Positions 44,281 to 56,730 are shown, counted from the first letter of the stretch. The stretch: 64,000 bases of DNA from Sciurus carolinensis (GCF_902686445.1 NC_062220.1:95294143-95358142); one strand, 5' to 3'. Program-made: numbers and translations. Notes: a model not told the origin generated them from the sequence alone.

Positions 44281-44715
44281 GTGATAAATCCTCAAAATCA
44301 GCAGGTAGACACAGATCAGATCTTAAGCAGAGACAGAAACCCAAGTTCAGTCCCCATGCTCTGCACCCAAGGCAGAGGCAATACGTTTCCTCTCATGTCT
44401 GGAAAGATTATAGCTCTTCTGGAATCTTGCACTGTGCTTGGGTTCTGCTTTGCCACATATATTTTTAAGTTTGCAGCTAGGAGGATCCCTAAAGGCAAAG
44501 AGTTTCCCCTTCCCCAAGCTGTCCCTCCATTGCCTGTTTATAGTATTGCCTTCCCGTTCTTCCTGTTTCTACCCAACGAAATTGAAAATTTCATCACCAG
44601 TGTCAGAAAATTAAACCCCAGGGAGCAGAGCAATAGCTCAGAGCATCCTTTCTCTGGCAAACAGCCAATCCTTGAATATAACTTTGCAAACCCACTCTGG
44701 TTTCCAGAGGTTTGA
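44281..44715 (+). other. Longest repeat-free open frame (144 codons), probably not a gene
   Basis: The translation has one hydrophobic stretch around residues 40-65 ('SGKIIALLESCTVLGFCFAT') and a second at about 85-98. That could suggest two membrane segments, but there is no Kozak context, no family resemblance, and shorter frames overlap on both strands. I list it only because it is the longest frame here not explained by a repeat. Confidence 0.1.
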
Positions 44716-45100
44716 AAGGATGCAAAACAGAGTCATATCAAAGCATGCTTTTTGACTGCTCAAATCTTTCTGACTGCACATCAACTCATCTTTGAACATG
44801 GTTAAAAAAATATTTCAATTGGAGATGGGTATCATGAAAGAAGGAAGGGACATGACCCAGCTCGGCTGCACATTTACCAAGCAGAGAATAGCAGCGCACA
44901 GAGAAGAGATGCTTCGTTGCATGGCCAGGGGTCTTAAGAAGTGCTTGACAGACCATTGTAATAACATCTCTCTCCACAATGCAAACACCGGCAACACAAT
45001 CGAACAGCTCTGGGCTCCGTGCCTGTACCTCTTTTTCTCTTCCTAGCAATGCACAGGGGTGACTCTCTAATTAATTTAGTTTTAAAAGCATTTTCTTTTT
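44716..45100. other. Unique block with frames on both strands
   Basis: An 84-codon plus frame (44792-45046) and an 87-codon minus frame (44786-45049) occupy the same bases. Neither resembles a known protein. Repeat-free and possibly conserved, but unproven. Confidence 0.35.
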
Positions 45101-45654
45101 AAATGAATCAATACCCAGGGAGATAAAGCAGAATTAAACAACTCACACTATTCCTACCTAGACCACCAATGTCCGAATATAATATACAGTCAACCACGAA
45201 TCCAATCAGACCCAAGCAAAGCATGCAGCCTTTTGAATTCAGAGTCTCCACATTATGGGAACTCTTGAATGCCTGTTTGTCCATGTGCTTGCTCCAATTC
45301 AGTTTCCTTGGCAGACAATAAGACAAAGCTACATTCTCATTCAGGCTGCTAATACCAATGGACAGATGTGTAAGACTGAGCTTTACTCACCAAGCTCCCG
45401 TAAGTCCATCTTCTCCAACTACAAACACTGCTTCCAAGCTGCTGCCACCACAAAATGACTTAGAGTCGTCCCCCAGAAGAACAATGTGCTAGAACACCAG
45501 ATGGTTCCCGAGTAAGCTTGTTCATGAAACAGGTTTCCAGTTGAGCCATGTGAACTGAGACCCGCTGCACACCTTTGAATGGTATACACTCCAAGTCCAG
45601 AAGAATAAGCATGTAGCTTTGCTTATGTTTATGGAGCTGAAGCCCAGGGGTGCT

Positions 45655-45692
45655 CCGATTGGCAGGAGTCGTGGAAAGATCAGCCAATGAAA
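45655..45692. promoter_or_regulatory. Pair of oppositely oriented CCAAT boxes
   Basis: 'gattggcagg' (ATTGG at 45658-45662) and 'cagccaatga' (CCAAT at 45684-45688) lie about 26 bases apart. Both are in good NF-Y context ('attggc', 'gccaatga'). Paired NF-Y sites are common in promoters and some LTR or enhancer cores. No CpG island or first exon is visible nearby. Motif-level evidence only. Confidence 0.35.
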
Positions 45693-45889
45693 GGGAGCCT
45701 CCATTTCAGGGAAACTCCTGCTCATTTATTTAGCATCTTCAGAGATCATCGGCTTTTTCTGGGAAGAGCTTTTCTCTTATAGTATCACAGGGAAAAATAA
45801 TAACTTCACTTCTGTTTCAGTATCCTATGCTCTTTGTCAAGCATACAGCTCCCCTTCTTGGTCCTTACTCAATACCCCCAGTTTTTCTT

Positions 45890-45940
45890 ATAAAGAATTT
45901 AAAGAAAAACAGAAAAGAAGAGAAAAAGAAAGAGCTAGTG
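45890..45940. repeat. A/G-rich low-complexity tract
   Basis: Purine-rich run built of gaaaa/aaag units from about 45896 to 45934. Confidence 0.75.
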
Positions 45941-46029
45941 ATGGGCTGGGGATAGTTCATATTCATCAGCCTCCACCTTGTTGGGAGAGAGGGTGGGGGG
46001 AGTGCCTGGGCTCAATAATTACTGATTCT

Positions 46030-46043
46030 GTTGCTATGGAAAC
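46030..46043 (+). promoter_or_regulatory. RFX (X-box)-like site
   Basis: 'gttgctatggaaac' matches the RFX dimer consensus GTTGCYATGGNAAC closely, in repeat-free sequence. RFX sites mark ciliary, MHC class II and neuronal regulatory elements. Binding is inferred from the motif alone. Confidence 0.45.
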
Positions 46044-47565
46044 AGACTGGCTGCAGCGAGTTGGATTCGTGTAGAACATCTGCTGCCAGACCCATAATCA
46101 ACTGCAATCTCATCTCTTCCCCTGTCTCTACTTTTATTTGATTGTGAGTTTGCTTACTTCCACCTTCTCTTTCCATACAGTTTTTGTCCAGAAATGTCAA
46201 TGTAAGCACCTTGCTTTGTACACATTAGGTATGCACACCAGAGAGGCTCCCATACCAAGGAATGCATGCAGGCAAGAGTGTATCCCAGCAGGGATCCCAG
46301 GGGATTCCTATTCAGGATGTAAACACACATAAACAGCTTCCACCCCTAATTAAAATTTATGGTAACTTCTAACCTAAAGAATTAGTAGGGATGTCTTTTA
46401 AAGTATTTTTCTAACCGCTCAGAAAGTCCCCAAATAAGTTTGCTACGATATTTCTCAGAGGGCACTCTGGTGGTTCCTAGCAAACCTTTGGAGTAAGTGA
46501 GTAAGCCAGGAAGCGTATAGAAGACTTTGTAAGTACAACACTTTTAGGCTCAGGTCTTTTCTGCACCAGCACCTCAACAAGGTGCCCTCAATTCCAGGAA
46601 TCTCCCTGGATTTCCTCAGCCCATTTTCATTCCCTCTGACTCCTCCCTTGTTTGCTCCAAATTTTCCTGATCGCAAGATCAGAATTAATGTCATTGATTT
46701 CATGTGCTGCCATCTTTCTCCTTAGCAGCAGGGGCCGCCACTGAGCAATAAAGGGCTGCCTGAATGGCCTGGTCGAACACAGGATGGGGATCCCATAGAG
46801 GCCATCTCTCAGAGATGTGTCTGTTGAAGCCCTCCATTCTACAGAGATATGTCAATCTCTGGTAAATGGTAAGTGTGAAAAAAGCTATGATTTGTGTTGA
46901 CGTTAGGGAGAAGAGAACTCCCATCCCCATCACCAATCTAAACATCAGCACAACTTCAAAGGAGAACCTTCTCTTAACATAAAGGTCTTGCAAGCCAGGG
47001 ACCCTCACATGTTAGTGACACAGACCAGACTTTTGAAGGGGTTGGGATTGAGATGGCTCATTGCATGTCTCTTGAAAACATACAATGAATGTCTTGAAGC
47101 CAAGGTGAACTAACCATTTACCATATCCTCAGTCCTAAAAGCAGTAGTAGTAGCCCTCGGCTTCCTTTATTCCTTACACAACACTTGGTGCAAGTCCCAC
47201 AGCCATCTATTTCTTAGTGCTCAGCTCCGCCCCTTTGTCCCCAACAAAGGATTTGCTTTTATAAGAATCTGAATCCTGACATTCCATTTTGTCTCTTATA
47301 CCCCTATGGACTTAGGAAGTCTCACCTAAATTCTGCTTCCCAGGTACTAAATTCAATGCTGGTAATTTTTCTCAACTCTTTTTCAGCTGCCTCCAGGGCT
47401 TGGATAGCTCAGATTTCCTCTACACCTCTTTATACCTTCTCCTAAACTGCTCACTCTCCTCTGCCATAGAGATGCCCCCCCCACCCTTTGCCTTTTCACC
47501 TTTTTAAAACCATCCAAATGCCCTCTCTTTTCCGACGTCATTCCAATCAGGTCTTCCAGTAATCA
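46044..47565. other. Unique sequence, no gene seen
   Basis: Minus-strand frames of 82 (46455-46703) and 102 codons (46700-47008) lack domains. A weak CTCF-like phrase ('agcagcaggggccgcc') sits at about 46724-46739. Pyrimidine-rich text at 47220-47570 may be worn L2. Confidence 0.35.
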
Positions 47566-47569
47566 AAAT

Positions 47570-48040
47570 ACTTTTTTTTCAACAAATAGTCAGTGAGTGT
47601 CTGTATGTCAGGAAGTTGTGACTAGTGACAGGGTGAATGGACATGGTTCCTGTGTTATGGCCATAGACTCTATTGTAGGAGGCAAAACTTATTAAAGCAT
47701 AGCTGTATATGGAGCACAAAGGAGACCTATGAGCTTTACATCCTATGAGTGCAAATAACAGATCTAATGGATTCAGTGACATCAGGGAAAGCATCTTTGA
47801 GGAAGTGATATCAGCTAATATCTAAAGGAAAAGAAAGTTAATGAACTGAAAGTGAGAGAAAAGTATCTCAGACATAAGGGATAACACATGCATAGGCTTG
47901 TGCTAGGAGGTAGTATGGCACCTCTGAAAACCTGAAAGAAGCCAAGTATGGCTGATAGTGCAGAATGATCAGGAGGACGGTGTGAGACCAGATCAGGGTC
48001 CTAGAGGCCAGGTTAAGAGTTTGGTTTTATCCTACAAGCA
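47570..48040 (-). mobile_element. L2 LINE 3' part, antisense
   Basis: 'tcaacaaatagtcagtgagt' (3' tip), 'gggaaagcatctttgaggaa', 'gccaagtatggctgatagtg' and 'gaggccaggttaagagtttg' follow the L2 reverse complement over about 470 bases. The 71-codon minus frame here is debris. Confidence 0.7.
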
Positions 48041-48174
48041 GTTCTCCATAAATGAATTCTTCACCCCCACCACACCAACACATATCTTCTCCAGTTGGAC
48101 TCAGTGATGTATTAGCAGAATATCAATCTGATGAAAACCATGGGTTGTAAGACATTCATCATTTGTTGGCTTGA

Positions 48175-48395
48175 TCTAAGTGAACACTGACTGAGCCATT
48201 AATAGCACAGGTAGCATTCTAAGAACTTTATCGGAGTTAGTCAATTGAATCCTCAGTACATTCCGTGAAAGATCATTATTATTCCTATTATACAGATGGA
48301 ACTGAGGTAATAAGGAGATCAGACAACATGACCAGCTCTACAGAGATAATAAGTGGCAGATCTGGGATTTGAACAAAGGGATTCTACCTCCAGTT
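48175..48395 (-). mobile_element. MIR SINE, antisense, nearly full length
   Basis: 'gttagtcaattgaatcctca', 'ttattattcctattatacag', 'atggaactgaggtaataagg' and 'agtggcagatctgggatttg' are the MIR reverse complement in order. Confidence 0.8.
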
Positions 48396-48397
48396 TC

Positions 48398-48572
48398 TCT
48401 AAGTGTTATATATACGGACCACTTAGATCAGAATCATTTGGAATTCTCCTTAAAAAGTAGATTTTTGGAGTCCTATTGTATCCCTACTAAATCCAAAGAT
48501 TGAGCTAGTCTGAAAGCATTTTTCAAATACTTCAGAAGATTCTTATATCTAATTCAGTTTGAGAATCATTTC
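48398..48572 (+). mobile_element. MER5A-like hAT fossil
   Basis: 'cttagatcagaatcatttgg', 'ttctccttaaaaagtagatt' and 'ctactaaatccaaagattga', ending 'cagtttgagaatcattt', follow MER5A in sense, directly beside the MIR. Confidence 0.65.
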
Positions 48573-50600
48573 TTTGTTTACATAAAGGAGTAGAAGAATA
48601 ACCCTAAATTAATATACACACTTTATTATCCCTAAGATCTGCATAATAGGAATAATAATGTATAAATGTGAAGAAGGGCATTTGCGGGGGATGCAGACTC
48701 TCACTACTTCAAGTCATCACAAAAGACCCATCCCTATCAGAACAAGGTCACCTTCTTTTGAATGACGGCAAATTCCCATTGCATCTTACAACACAGAAAT
48801 TAAAGGTAGGTATGGGGCTCAGTAGCTTCCCTACTGAGCAAGTTTATGAAGAAATACAGAAATTCCTAAAAACCACATTCACTAAGGAATTACAGATGCT
48901 TTTAAACCCACCAGTTTTAAGGTTCAGTGATCATGTATTATTTGGACACTAAGTGAAATGTCATAAATTTGCTTTATGTAACTTTTTTTTTTCCTGGAAA
49001 ACTCCTTTTTAAGATAAAACTGCAAGATAGATGGGTAATGTTTTAAACCTTTAGATTGATCCATAACCCCTTAGTTATTCAAAAGCTAGTCAATAAGCAT
49101 TTTGCTTCACCTAGCTAATCATGGGTTCAGTTTTGAAAAACAACCAACTTCACTGACATTTCCAGAGGGGTCACTTCATACTAAATAGCTACAGTATCTC
49201 TGAAGACATCTGCAAAGAATTTTCCCAAGGAATCTTGTCCAATGGTTTACTGAGATCGTAGATTGGGTGCTCTATTTACTTAATTTGGCCTTATTGATTA
49301 CTCTTTCCTTTCTAGACTGTGCAATGAAAAGAGGATATATACAGAGTTGCTGCTGAACCACAAAAATAGGGAGACCTAGATTTTATTGGTTTGATATTTT
49401 AACTACTACCTGTCAAGGTCCCAAGAACTGCTACAAAGGTGTTTGACATATATCTGAACACTCCTGTGGCTCAGCTTGTAGTATAGCATCAAGCTTCTGA
49501 ACATGTCTAGATTAATTATTTAGTGTCTATAAGTAAAGGATGGAATCACAGGGGACAAAAATTGAGGGGGTAAAAATTACCCCTGGCTATCTGAATATGA
49601 GTCAGAAGAAATTTCTTTCCACTTCAACCATACATTAAAACCTATATTTTTTGTTCTGCTCTGCATAGACACTGCCAGTACCATTTATTCTGCATTTCCT
49701 TGGGGGCAGATTTAATCTAATGAAATTTTATTCCTTTCTATAAATATGATTTATTACATATATTATTACTAAATCTGGTATAACTCATGTACTTTTATAA
49801 TACTTTTAAACTAATTCACAAACCAAAGTGTTCTGTTAGGTGATATGCCATGAATTTTACTGGATCAGAAAATAAAGTGACTACTACAGAATGATTTCTA
49901 AACTTGCTGTCCAAATTTTCCTTAGCCCACCTACTGGTGTTATCTGAAATGAGCACCTTTTATATCAAGCATTTAAAGGAAGAGCAGAGAGTTTCCATTT
50001 ACTTCATCCCAGGGAAATGACACTAACAGCCAGCTCTTCCCTTTTTGAACTCATGGTTCCAAAAAGGTTGCTTACATAGTCTGAGCATCTATTTCATCAG
50101 GATGCATCTTAATCACAGTGAATAAGTTCATAACATGCCTACATGTACCCCATTACTGCTTGGTTGACTTATTCTTACCATGAGGTCCAGAGGGTCAAAT
50201 TGAACTTGGAGGAAATTCCAAACAAGTAGGGTGTGTATTACAGGTTAGAGGCTCACCTCTAACTACACCTGGACCTTTTCTTAAGGCACCACTTGCATGT
50301 GCATACCTCTCTCTCTGACTGCACTTCTAAAACAGAACTAGGCTCAGTGTAGACTGGACCTAACTATATTCCTTTCAGATATAAAATTATTATGAGACTC
50401 TGACATAATGGGTCAGAGACAAAGTCCCTGCTTTATTTCATTCCAGAGGCACTGGAGAGATTTTTCTCTAGTCGTTTGGACTGACCAGTATACTGTTATC
50501 TCTGACTGTTTTACATGGTGCATTTTAAAACCCAAACATGCAAAACCTCAACTAAACATGGTCAGAATGACTTTTACATATTTTTGATCACCAAGTGTGG
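48573..50600. other. Unique sequence, no gene seen
   Basis: A 94-codon frame (48668-48952) has no domain and no acceptor or donor that I trust. AT-rich DNA with no repeat named for about 2 kb. Confidence 0.35.
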
Positions 50601-53600
50601 ATAATCATAATGTCTCATGGATATATTCCCATAGGTAGATAGCTGCTTTCCTTTTTCTTACTTTCATGGAGAGAAGATCCTAACAATACACAAAGCTTGC
50701 TACACTGTCCCTTGATATTCCCAGATGCTAGGCTGTATGTGACAGGCCTGAATATCCGTGGGATTACAGAGGCATCACAGTGCTTACCACTGGTCAATGC
50801 TACAAAAGCCTCCATTTCCACATGGAGACATTAAGGTCCAAGACATATAAATAACATGTCTATGGTCACCCTGAGTAGATGGAGGACTCTTAGGACCAAA
50901 ACACAGGAGTTTATCTATGGGGAACCAAAAGGAGCAAATTATACTCTAGCATCAGACCTCCTCAGGCATGTAGCTAGAGCAAGATCGCTCTCAAAGCATG
51001 TAAAGCTGATTTATGAACTATGAGGCATTAATATGAGAACATTTATTTTCCTAGACTTTGCTATATTTATATTGTCCACAAAATGCCTAAAATATGAGCA
51101 AATCCTACAAATACTGTGAAATAAAACCAGATCTACAAAATGGAAACCAATTTATAAGCAGATCTCTAGGCCACACATTTCTTCCTACCTCCTCCAGAGC
51201 ACCAGCCTCTCACAGGTGACCATGATTTGAATTTACAGGGTTGGAGAATCACAGTGTGGAATCTTTGGGGCATGACTGACTTGACCAAATGGAATGAGCT
51301 GAGCTGAGAAGCACCCGGAGGCCAAAAAAGCAAGGCCTGATATTATGCACCTCTAATAATTCTGAGTACCTGTGAAGGGATAGCTGGAGAAATTCCGGAA
51401 GCTTACCATCTTGCCAATTTGATTTTCCAAATATACCAGGGAAATGAAATAGAGAATTGCAGGCTGATAAAAAAAAAGTTGTGCCAAAAGGAAAAATGAA
51501 AATGCCAAAATTTTCAGCTCAGTCCTGCCAAGCATGTCCACGGGCAATATGGTAGCAAAAATCTACTGGAACAGAAGCAGGATACTCTTTTGATGATGAG
51601 AAATGGGAATAATTTCTTTACCATTAGGAAAAGGGAAGTTTTTGGGCTGTCATCATATCTGTCTTGGTTTTCAGACCTAACATGAAAGTCTACTCCTGAT
51701 TCAGAAACACATTGATTTCAGATGGAAGTAATTCCACTTTCCTAGAAAAAAAAAAATAGTTTCTGATATTTCAACCCAAACACTAATTCTATCAAGTTTT
51801 AACAGAGATTAAATCCATGGCTCACCATGTTTTATCAAATAGTTAAATATTAAAGGCTATCTGCTTTTTCTGCTTTTTCTACTCACAGATTCACAGGTAC
51901 TTTGGCAGATGAAAGGCCAGAGATAACCTGCGCATCTTGGTCCTCTATCCCAATAGGAATCACACTGCAACAGAACAAGTCATGCCAGGGAAAAGAGGAA
52001 GGGTGAAGAGCACTGAGTGAGAAAGAAACCAAGAAGATCAAGAAGACCTGTGGACTCTGAGCACCCAGGCAAGCAGGGAGGAAGACGGAGATGCTAGAAA
52101 TTTAGAGTCCATGCCAGGGGCATCATGTTCTGAGATGCAGAAGGAGGCAGGGGGGACTTGAAGCAGATCTGTGAGAGGTCTGCCTAGGGCCAAATCTGGG
52201 ACCATAAGATGGAGGAAGCATAGGGCTAAGGGGTCACCTGTGGAATTCTAAGGTGAGACTTATTTCAACCCAGTTATTTTTATCTCTTGGTAATGAAAGA
52301 GGCTTTATCAGAACTCAGTCACACCACAACTCTGTCCCCAGAGTTTCAATGAGCACCAGAAACAACCCCTTGCTTCTCTAGGAAAACCAACCCAAGAGTA
52401 CGCCTGGTCATGGTGAATCACCAGTGCCATCATGGGCAGAGGTCTCTTGTTCTCCATCCCATATCAACAGCTCCTAAAAGTCATATTGCTTCACACTCTC
52501 ACTTCCAAGGAAGGAAATGGAAGTGTGAACCATGACCCCCCTAGGCAAAGAAAATTGATAGGTTAATTCCAAACTCTTGCAGAGAACAAGCTCTACAACC
52601 TAATTTGTACAGAAATTAGATTCAGATAAAAATACAATCTTATTTTGTTGCTCTGCCAGTACTTGCCTTCATCTTTAAGTCACTAATTTCAGAAAGGACT
52701 TAATTTGAAAATATAAATAAAAATAAGGGCAATAACTAATCCACTAATATGTAATGCAGAAGTGCTCCTGTGCCCTCACCAAGTCATCCCAAGGCAGATA
52801 TGAAACATAATTTACAAAATGCATTGCCTACAATTCTATCAGCACAGTGACAAACGAGAATGGTGAAGCAAATATTTCAAATAAGCACATCAATTGAACC
52901 ATGAATAAGTGCTCTCGCTTGTGTTTTGGGAGTCTATTGTGTATTCATTCGACACCTCAGTTATTCTGAACATACACTGAAAAAAATAACTTGCACCAAA
53001 AAAGTCCAGTTTGGAAGTAAGAAATTGATGTCTAGCCATTCAAATAATATTTAGGAAGTGTCTATAATGAGCTTTCACATATTGCCTCATGTTTCTTTCA
53101 TGTCTTAGGAATCTAAGCATATAGACTTAATATCCGGAAAGTAATAAAGTTCTACTTTATTAAGTTTTGTCTTCATGTATTTCATGTCCCTCCCAGCAGA
53201 AACTGTTCTGCTCATCTGGTGAACTAATATTCATATGTTAAAGCTCTCCTAATAAGGTCTTTCCTCTAAGTAACTCCTCCCTTTGGATAATATCCAATGG
53301 ATGTGTTGTTGCTATTGCACATGTCATGTGTTTGCAAACATATCTCTTTCCAGAGCTACCTCCAGTACTGGGAACTCAGCAACACAACACTAGGAATACC
53401 GTTTCTAGATGTTTTGATACCTTAGTAGAGAAGTCAAAATCCAATTGCAAACCTTGACACTCAGGCATGTTATGAATGCCTTCTATGTACTTCTCTGTTA
53501 TTCTACCCAACATCATGGATAAAGTCACGAGGTGAGGATATCTGAAAACATCTCAGTGACTCATTCTCTGTTGTCTCCCAGTCCTCCTTCCTCCCACTCA

Positions 53601-53925
53601 TGAAATCCCAGCCTAAGAGGGAGGAGGCTGCTCTGGAGAGCACTCCTGCACACTCCCCACTTCAGAAACCCATTTCACAAGCAGCTCAGGTGCTGGGCCC
53701 AGCTCTGTCAGCAATCTGGCTTATTTTTTCAAGGATGCCACATCTACTCAGAAGCTCCTTCCAATTAATGAGTATTCTTTGAATCAAGCCTCAGAGTGCT
53801 TTTGATCTCAGTACCAATTGACTTTAGGATAAGATGCTGGCCACTGTCTGAGTTAGTACTGCTGGCCAAACCCATGCTTTATTTCAATGAACGTTCAACC
53901 AACAGCCTGAATTTATAATGTGGAG
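50601..53925. other. Unique sequence, no gene seen
   Basis: Only 60-68 codon frames occur (50615-50821 minus, 51353-51547 minus, 53600-53782 plus), none with a domain. Small slippage repeat of 'ctttttctg' at 51862-51880. An A run lies at 51745-51756. More than 3 kb with no clear transposable element is sparse for this window. Confidence 0.35.
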
Positions 53926-53971
53926 TGTCAAGACCAAGGAATTCCCCCTGTCAAGACCAAGGAATTCCCCC
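53926..53971. repeat. Perfect 23-bp tandem duplication
   Basis: A 23-bp unit, beginning 'tgtcaagaccaaggaattcc' and ending 'ccc', occurs twice back to back without mismatch (53926-53948, 53949-53971). It lies in otherwise unique DNA, which implies a recent slippage or repair event. Confidence 0.95.
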
Positions 53972-54039
53972 TCAGACCAGCACCACCAATCAGACTATAC
54001 CTGGAGCTCAGAGATGGTTCTGAACCCATGTAATTCAAA

Positions 54040-54470
54040 GTGTTCTTTAAAAATATGATTATAAGAGCATGCATGTTCAGTAGACACAATCTAGAATCAT
54101 CAAGAAGAAAAAACTACAATCATACTATGTAGAAGAACACACTGTTAAAATCATTCAAAACTTTTTTTGTGTTTTTTAAGTGTTTTTTCTTAGCAGAGAT
54201 AATTTTGTATCCTGTTCTCACAACATTAAATATAATAAAAAGTGTCTTTTGATTTTTATATACTATGCACCGATTTTCTGAATGAAAAATTCTAATATAT
54301 AAATAAGGTAACCATACATGAATTTATTAATTTCTATTTTAGAGAAATTTATCAGAATCTTTTTCACTCTTATAACAATGAAATGAACATCTGTATGCAT
54401 ACCTTTGTTTTCCCCCACACCCCGTGAATGTCTTTAATTCTATACAGCTGTATTGTACTGAATGGCTTTA
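54040..54470. mobile_element. Possible old LINE-1 3' UTR fragment
   Basis: AT-rich text with 'gcagagataattttgtatcc' and 'aaatgaacatctgtatgcat' is reminiscent of L1M 3' regions ('gaacatccttgtgcatac'). Boundaries and subfamily cannot be fixed. Confidence 0.35.
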
Positions 54471-54486
54471 TAACTGAGATCACCTG

Positions 54487-54840
54487 CTATTGGTGGATTT
54501 TCCAAGAAGAATGTTGTCCCAACAGATTTCTTAAAATTTGACTTGAAGTGTTGAGTTCTTTGCCGGTAAAGTAAACCAAGGGGTACTGGCCATCAATGTG
54601 CACATGGATGCCAATTCTTCCTTTCCTCTTTGCAGAAGGAGCTATGGGTCTTCTGCCCATGCAGAGGTGGGTAATCAACCCCTTACCCAGCGGGCAGTTC
54701 AGTCTTAACAGCCTCTGCCACAGTGTGTGTGGTTTAGGGTGTGCATTTGGTCTTTGTACAGCGGGTACATGCCAGCTTGAAAAATCAATTGGCTTTTGTA
54801 AATACCACCAAAACAAAACCCAAAGGTCTTTTTAAGGCAA
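54487..54840 (-). pseudogene. Possible decayed coding relic, unidentified
   Basis: A 109-codon minus frame (54487-54816) includes a plausible stretch 'IHVHIDGQYPLVYFTGKEL'. A different minus-strand frame just upstream also reads sensibly ('FGGIYKSQLIFQAGMYPLYK') before stopping, which would fit a frameshifted gene copy. I do not recognise the parent, there is no poly(A) remnant on the expected side, and a 79-codon plus frame overlaps. It may be chance. Confidence 0.15.
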
Positions 54841-55080
54841 GGGGAAAAAAGCCTTTTCCTTTTCTCTTAGAAATATCTTAATTTCTTTCTGGTCTTAAAA
54901 GAAATTGACACTATGAACAATCATTCTGTCTTGGGTCATAAGTTAGCCCACAATGCCTTTCTAAGGTAGCAAAGTTCGTTCTAAAATATGCTTTTTCCTT
55001 TTAAAACATTTTATCAGATTGTTTTAAGAAATACACATTAGCTAATTTTTTTCATCAATGACAGCATAAAAATTCAATTT
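54841..55080. other. Unique AT-rich sequence
   Basis: No frame or repeat recognised. Confidence 0.4.
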
Positions 55081-55081
55081 A

Positions 55082-56725
55082 GGCAACATTTGTTGACTGT
55101 CTCTATTGTTTTCTTCTAGTCTGGTGGACACCTTGGGTAAATAAGAATTAGCCCCAGTTCTCAAGAGTAGAGTACAAAGAGAGAGAGAAGAGTCCAGGAT
55201 AGCAGAATCCAGTGTCTTCCAGGATTCTACAGTCTTGCCTCAAGGCAATCATGAGGTGGGACAAGGAGTGGCCAGAGACCTGCCTCAAGGAAAGTTAATT
55301 GGGGAAAGGAAGCTTCTAAGGACAACATTTGTTCAGTGCTACAAGAGGGAAAAGAAAGTACACTAAAAATGGAGCAATCACTTTGTCCCCACAGAAGGGT
55401 TCTGCAGGGTCTATGAGCTAGGTCTTGAAGGATGGGCAGGTTTTCAACAGATAGGATGAAGGTCTTTCTTGCTAAGGGACCACAGTCAAGGACAGCTATT
55501 AGGAGGTACAAGTTATGCTCAGGGAGCAATCAATATGATTAATTCAGTATGATTACTCATAGATTAGTAGGGCTGTGTTCCTGGGAGTAATAGGTATGTT
55601 ATTTGGGAAATGATTTGGGACAGAATGTGGAGCTTTATTATCATGCTGTAAGAAGAGTGAATTAAAGCCTTTTTTTTTACTGTGAACGTGTGTTGACAAG
55701 AACTGTTATAGAAGGGTAGTTCTGGAAGCTTGGGATAAGAGTGCTTATGGGTGGGCCAAGTCCAGATTCAGGAAGAACAACTAAAAGACAAACATGTAGT
55801 CTGTATAAGAGATGGAGGCAGCAGGAAGGATGTTGTATCAGTGAAAGGCAAATGGCCCTTCCTCATACACTGATGGATTGGGGTGACTTGGGGACCCACT
55901 ATGGAGAAGAGGTAAGGATGTCAGAGACCACTCCAGGATTTCAAGTTCGCATAGCTCCTAGAGTTAGAGAGCACAGGAGAAATAGCCAGGGAAGAAAAGC
56001 AATGGGAATGGGGAGCCTAAGTTTGGACCTAGGGGGTTTGAGGGGTCTGTGGATCATCCACAAGATGAAGTTGAGTAGCAGAGGAGATGATGAGGGTGGG
56101 CTTCTCTCTGCCTTAGGTGGTGGTTGAAAGGGAAAGACTGGGTGGAGAAGATGAAGTAGTAGGAGAGAAAGGAGGTGGCTTTGGAGAAAGATTGCTTAAG
56201 GGATCAGTGAGGGACAGAGGCAGAGTCACCACAGTCCAGGAATGCAGAGCAGGAATCACGGGGGTGGGACATGAATCAATGCCTCAGGGCCGCAGAATGG
56301 AATGTCAAGCCTTCTGACTTGACAATCAGGAGCTGACTGCTGACCCAAACAAGCACCTGAAGCACCTGGATTTGGAGACCATCAGAACACAGAGGGGAGT
56401 GGAGACGCCATTCTTTCCTGGTAGATCTGGCAGTGTAGAAAAGGGCAGGGATTGAATAAGACCTTGAAAGGGGAACAGGATTAAAATACATTGTTGAAGG
56501 ATAGGAGTGATTTTGGTATATTTTTAGGCTGAAGAGAAGACGTGGGAGTGGGGGGGATGCAAATAAGCATGAAGGTATAAAGGGATAAAAGATTTCTCAT
56601 TTTTTGATGTCTGTCTTCTTCACCAGAACAGGGATTCATAAGAACATGATTTCTTTCCAGTCTTAAATTTAGAACAGCTAAATAGCTACTCTCAATACCC
56701 ACGTGTCTCTTGGAAATCATGTCTT
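55082..56725 (-). mobile_element. Long L2 LINE copy, antisense
   Basis: Starting at the 3' tip ('ggcaacatttgttgactgtc'), it runs through 'ctaggtcttgaaggatgggc' (reverse of the 'caggtctcagctcaaatg' region), 'gagaccactccaggatttca', 'caagatgaagttgagtagca' and 'gctgaagagaagacgtggga'. That is about 1.6 kb of one L2 copy, long for this element. The 128-, 100-, 79- and 71-codon frames in it are debris; no intact reverse-transcriptase motif remains. Confidence 0.65.
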
Positions 56726-56730
56726 TTAGG

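Noticed and set aside
45655..45692. A full core promoter with first exon
   Set aside because: No TATA or initiator context, no CpG enrichment and no open first exon nearby; kept as a motif-level call only.
46724..46740. Second CTCF site
   Set aside because: The match is weaker than at 27636, with the GGGGCC order departing from the core; too weak to annotate.
55741..56127. 128-codon Gly-rich frame
   Set aside because: It lies inside the antisense L2 copy.
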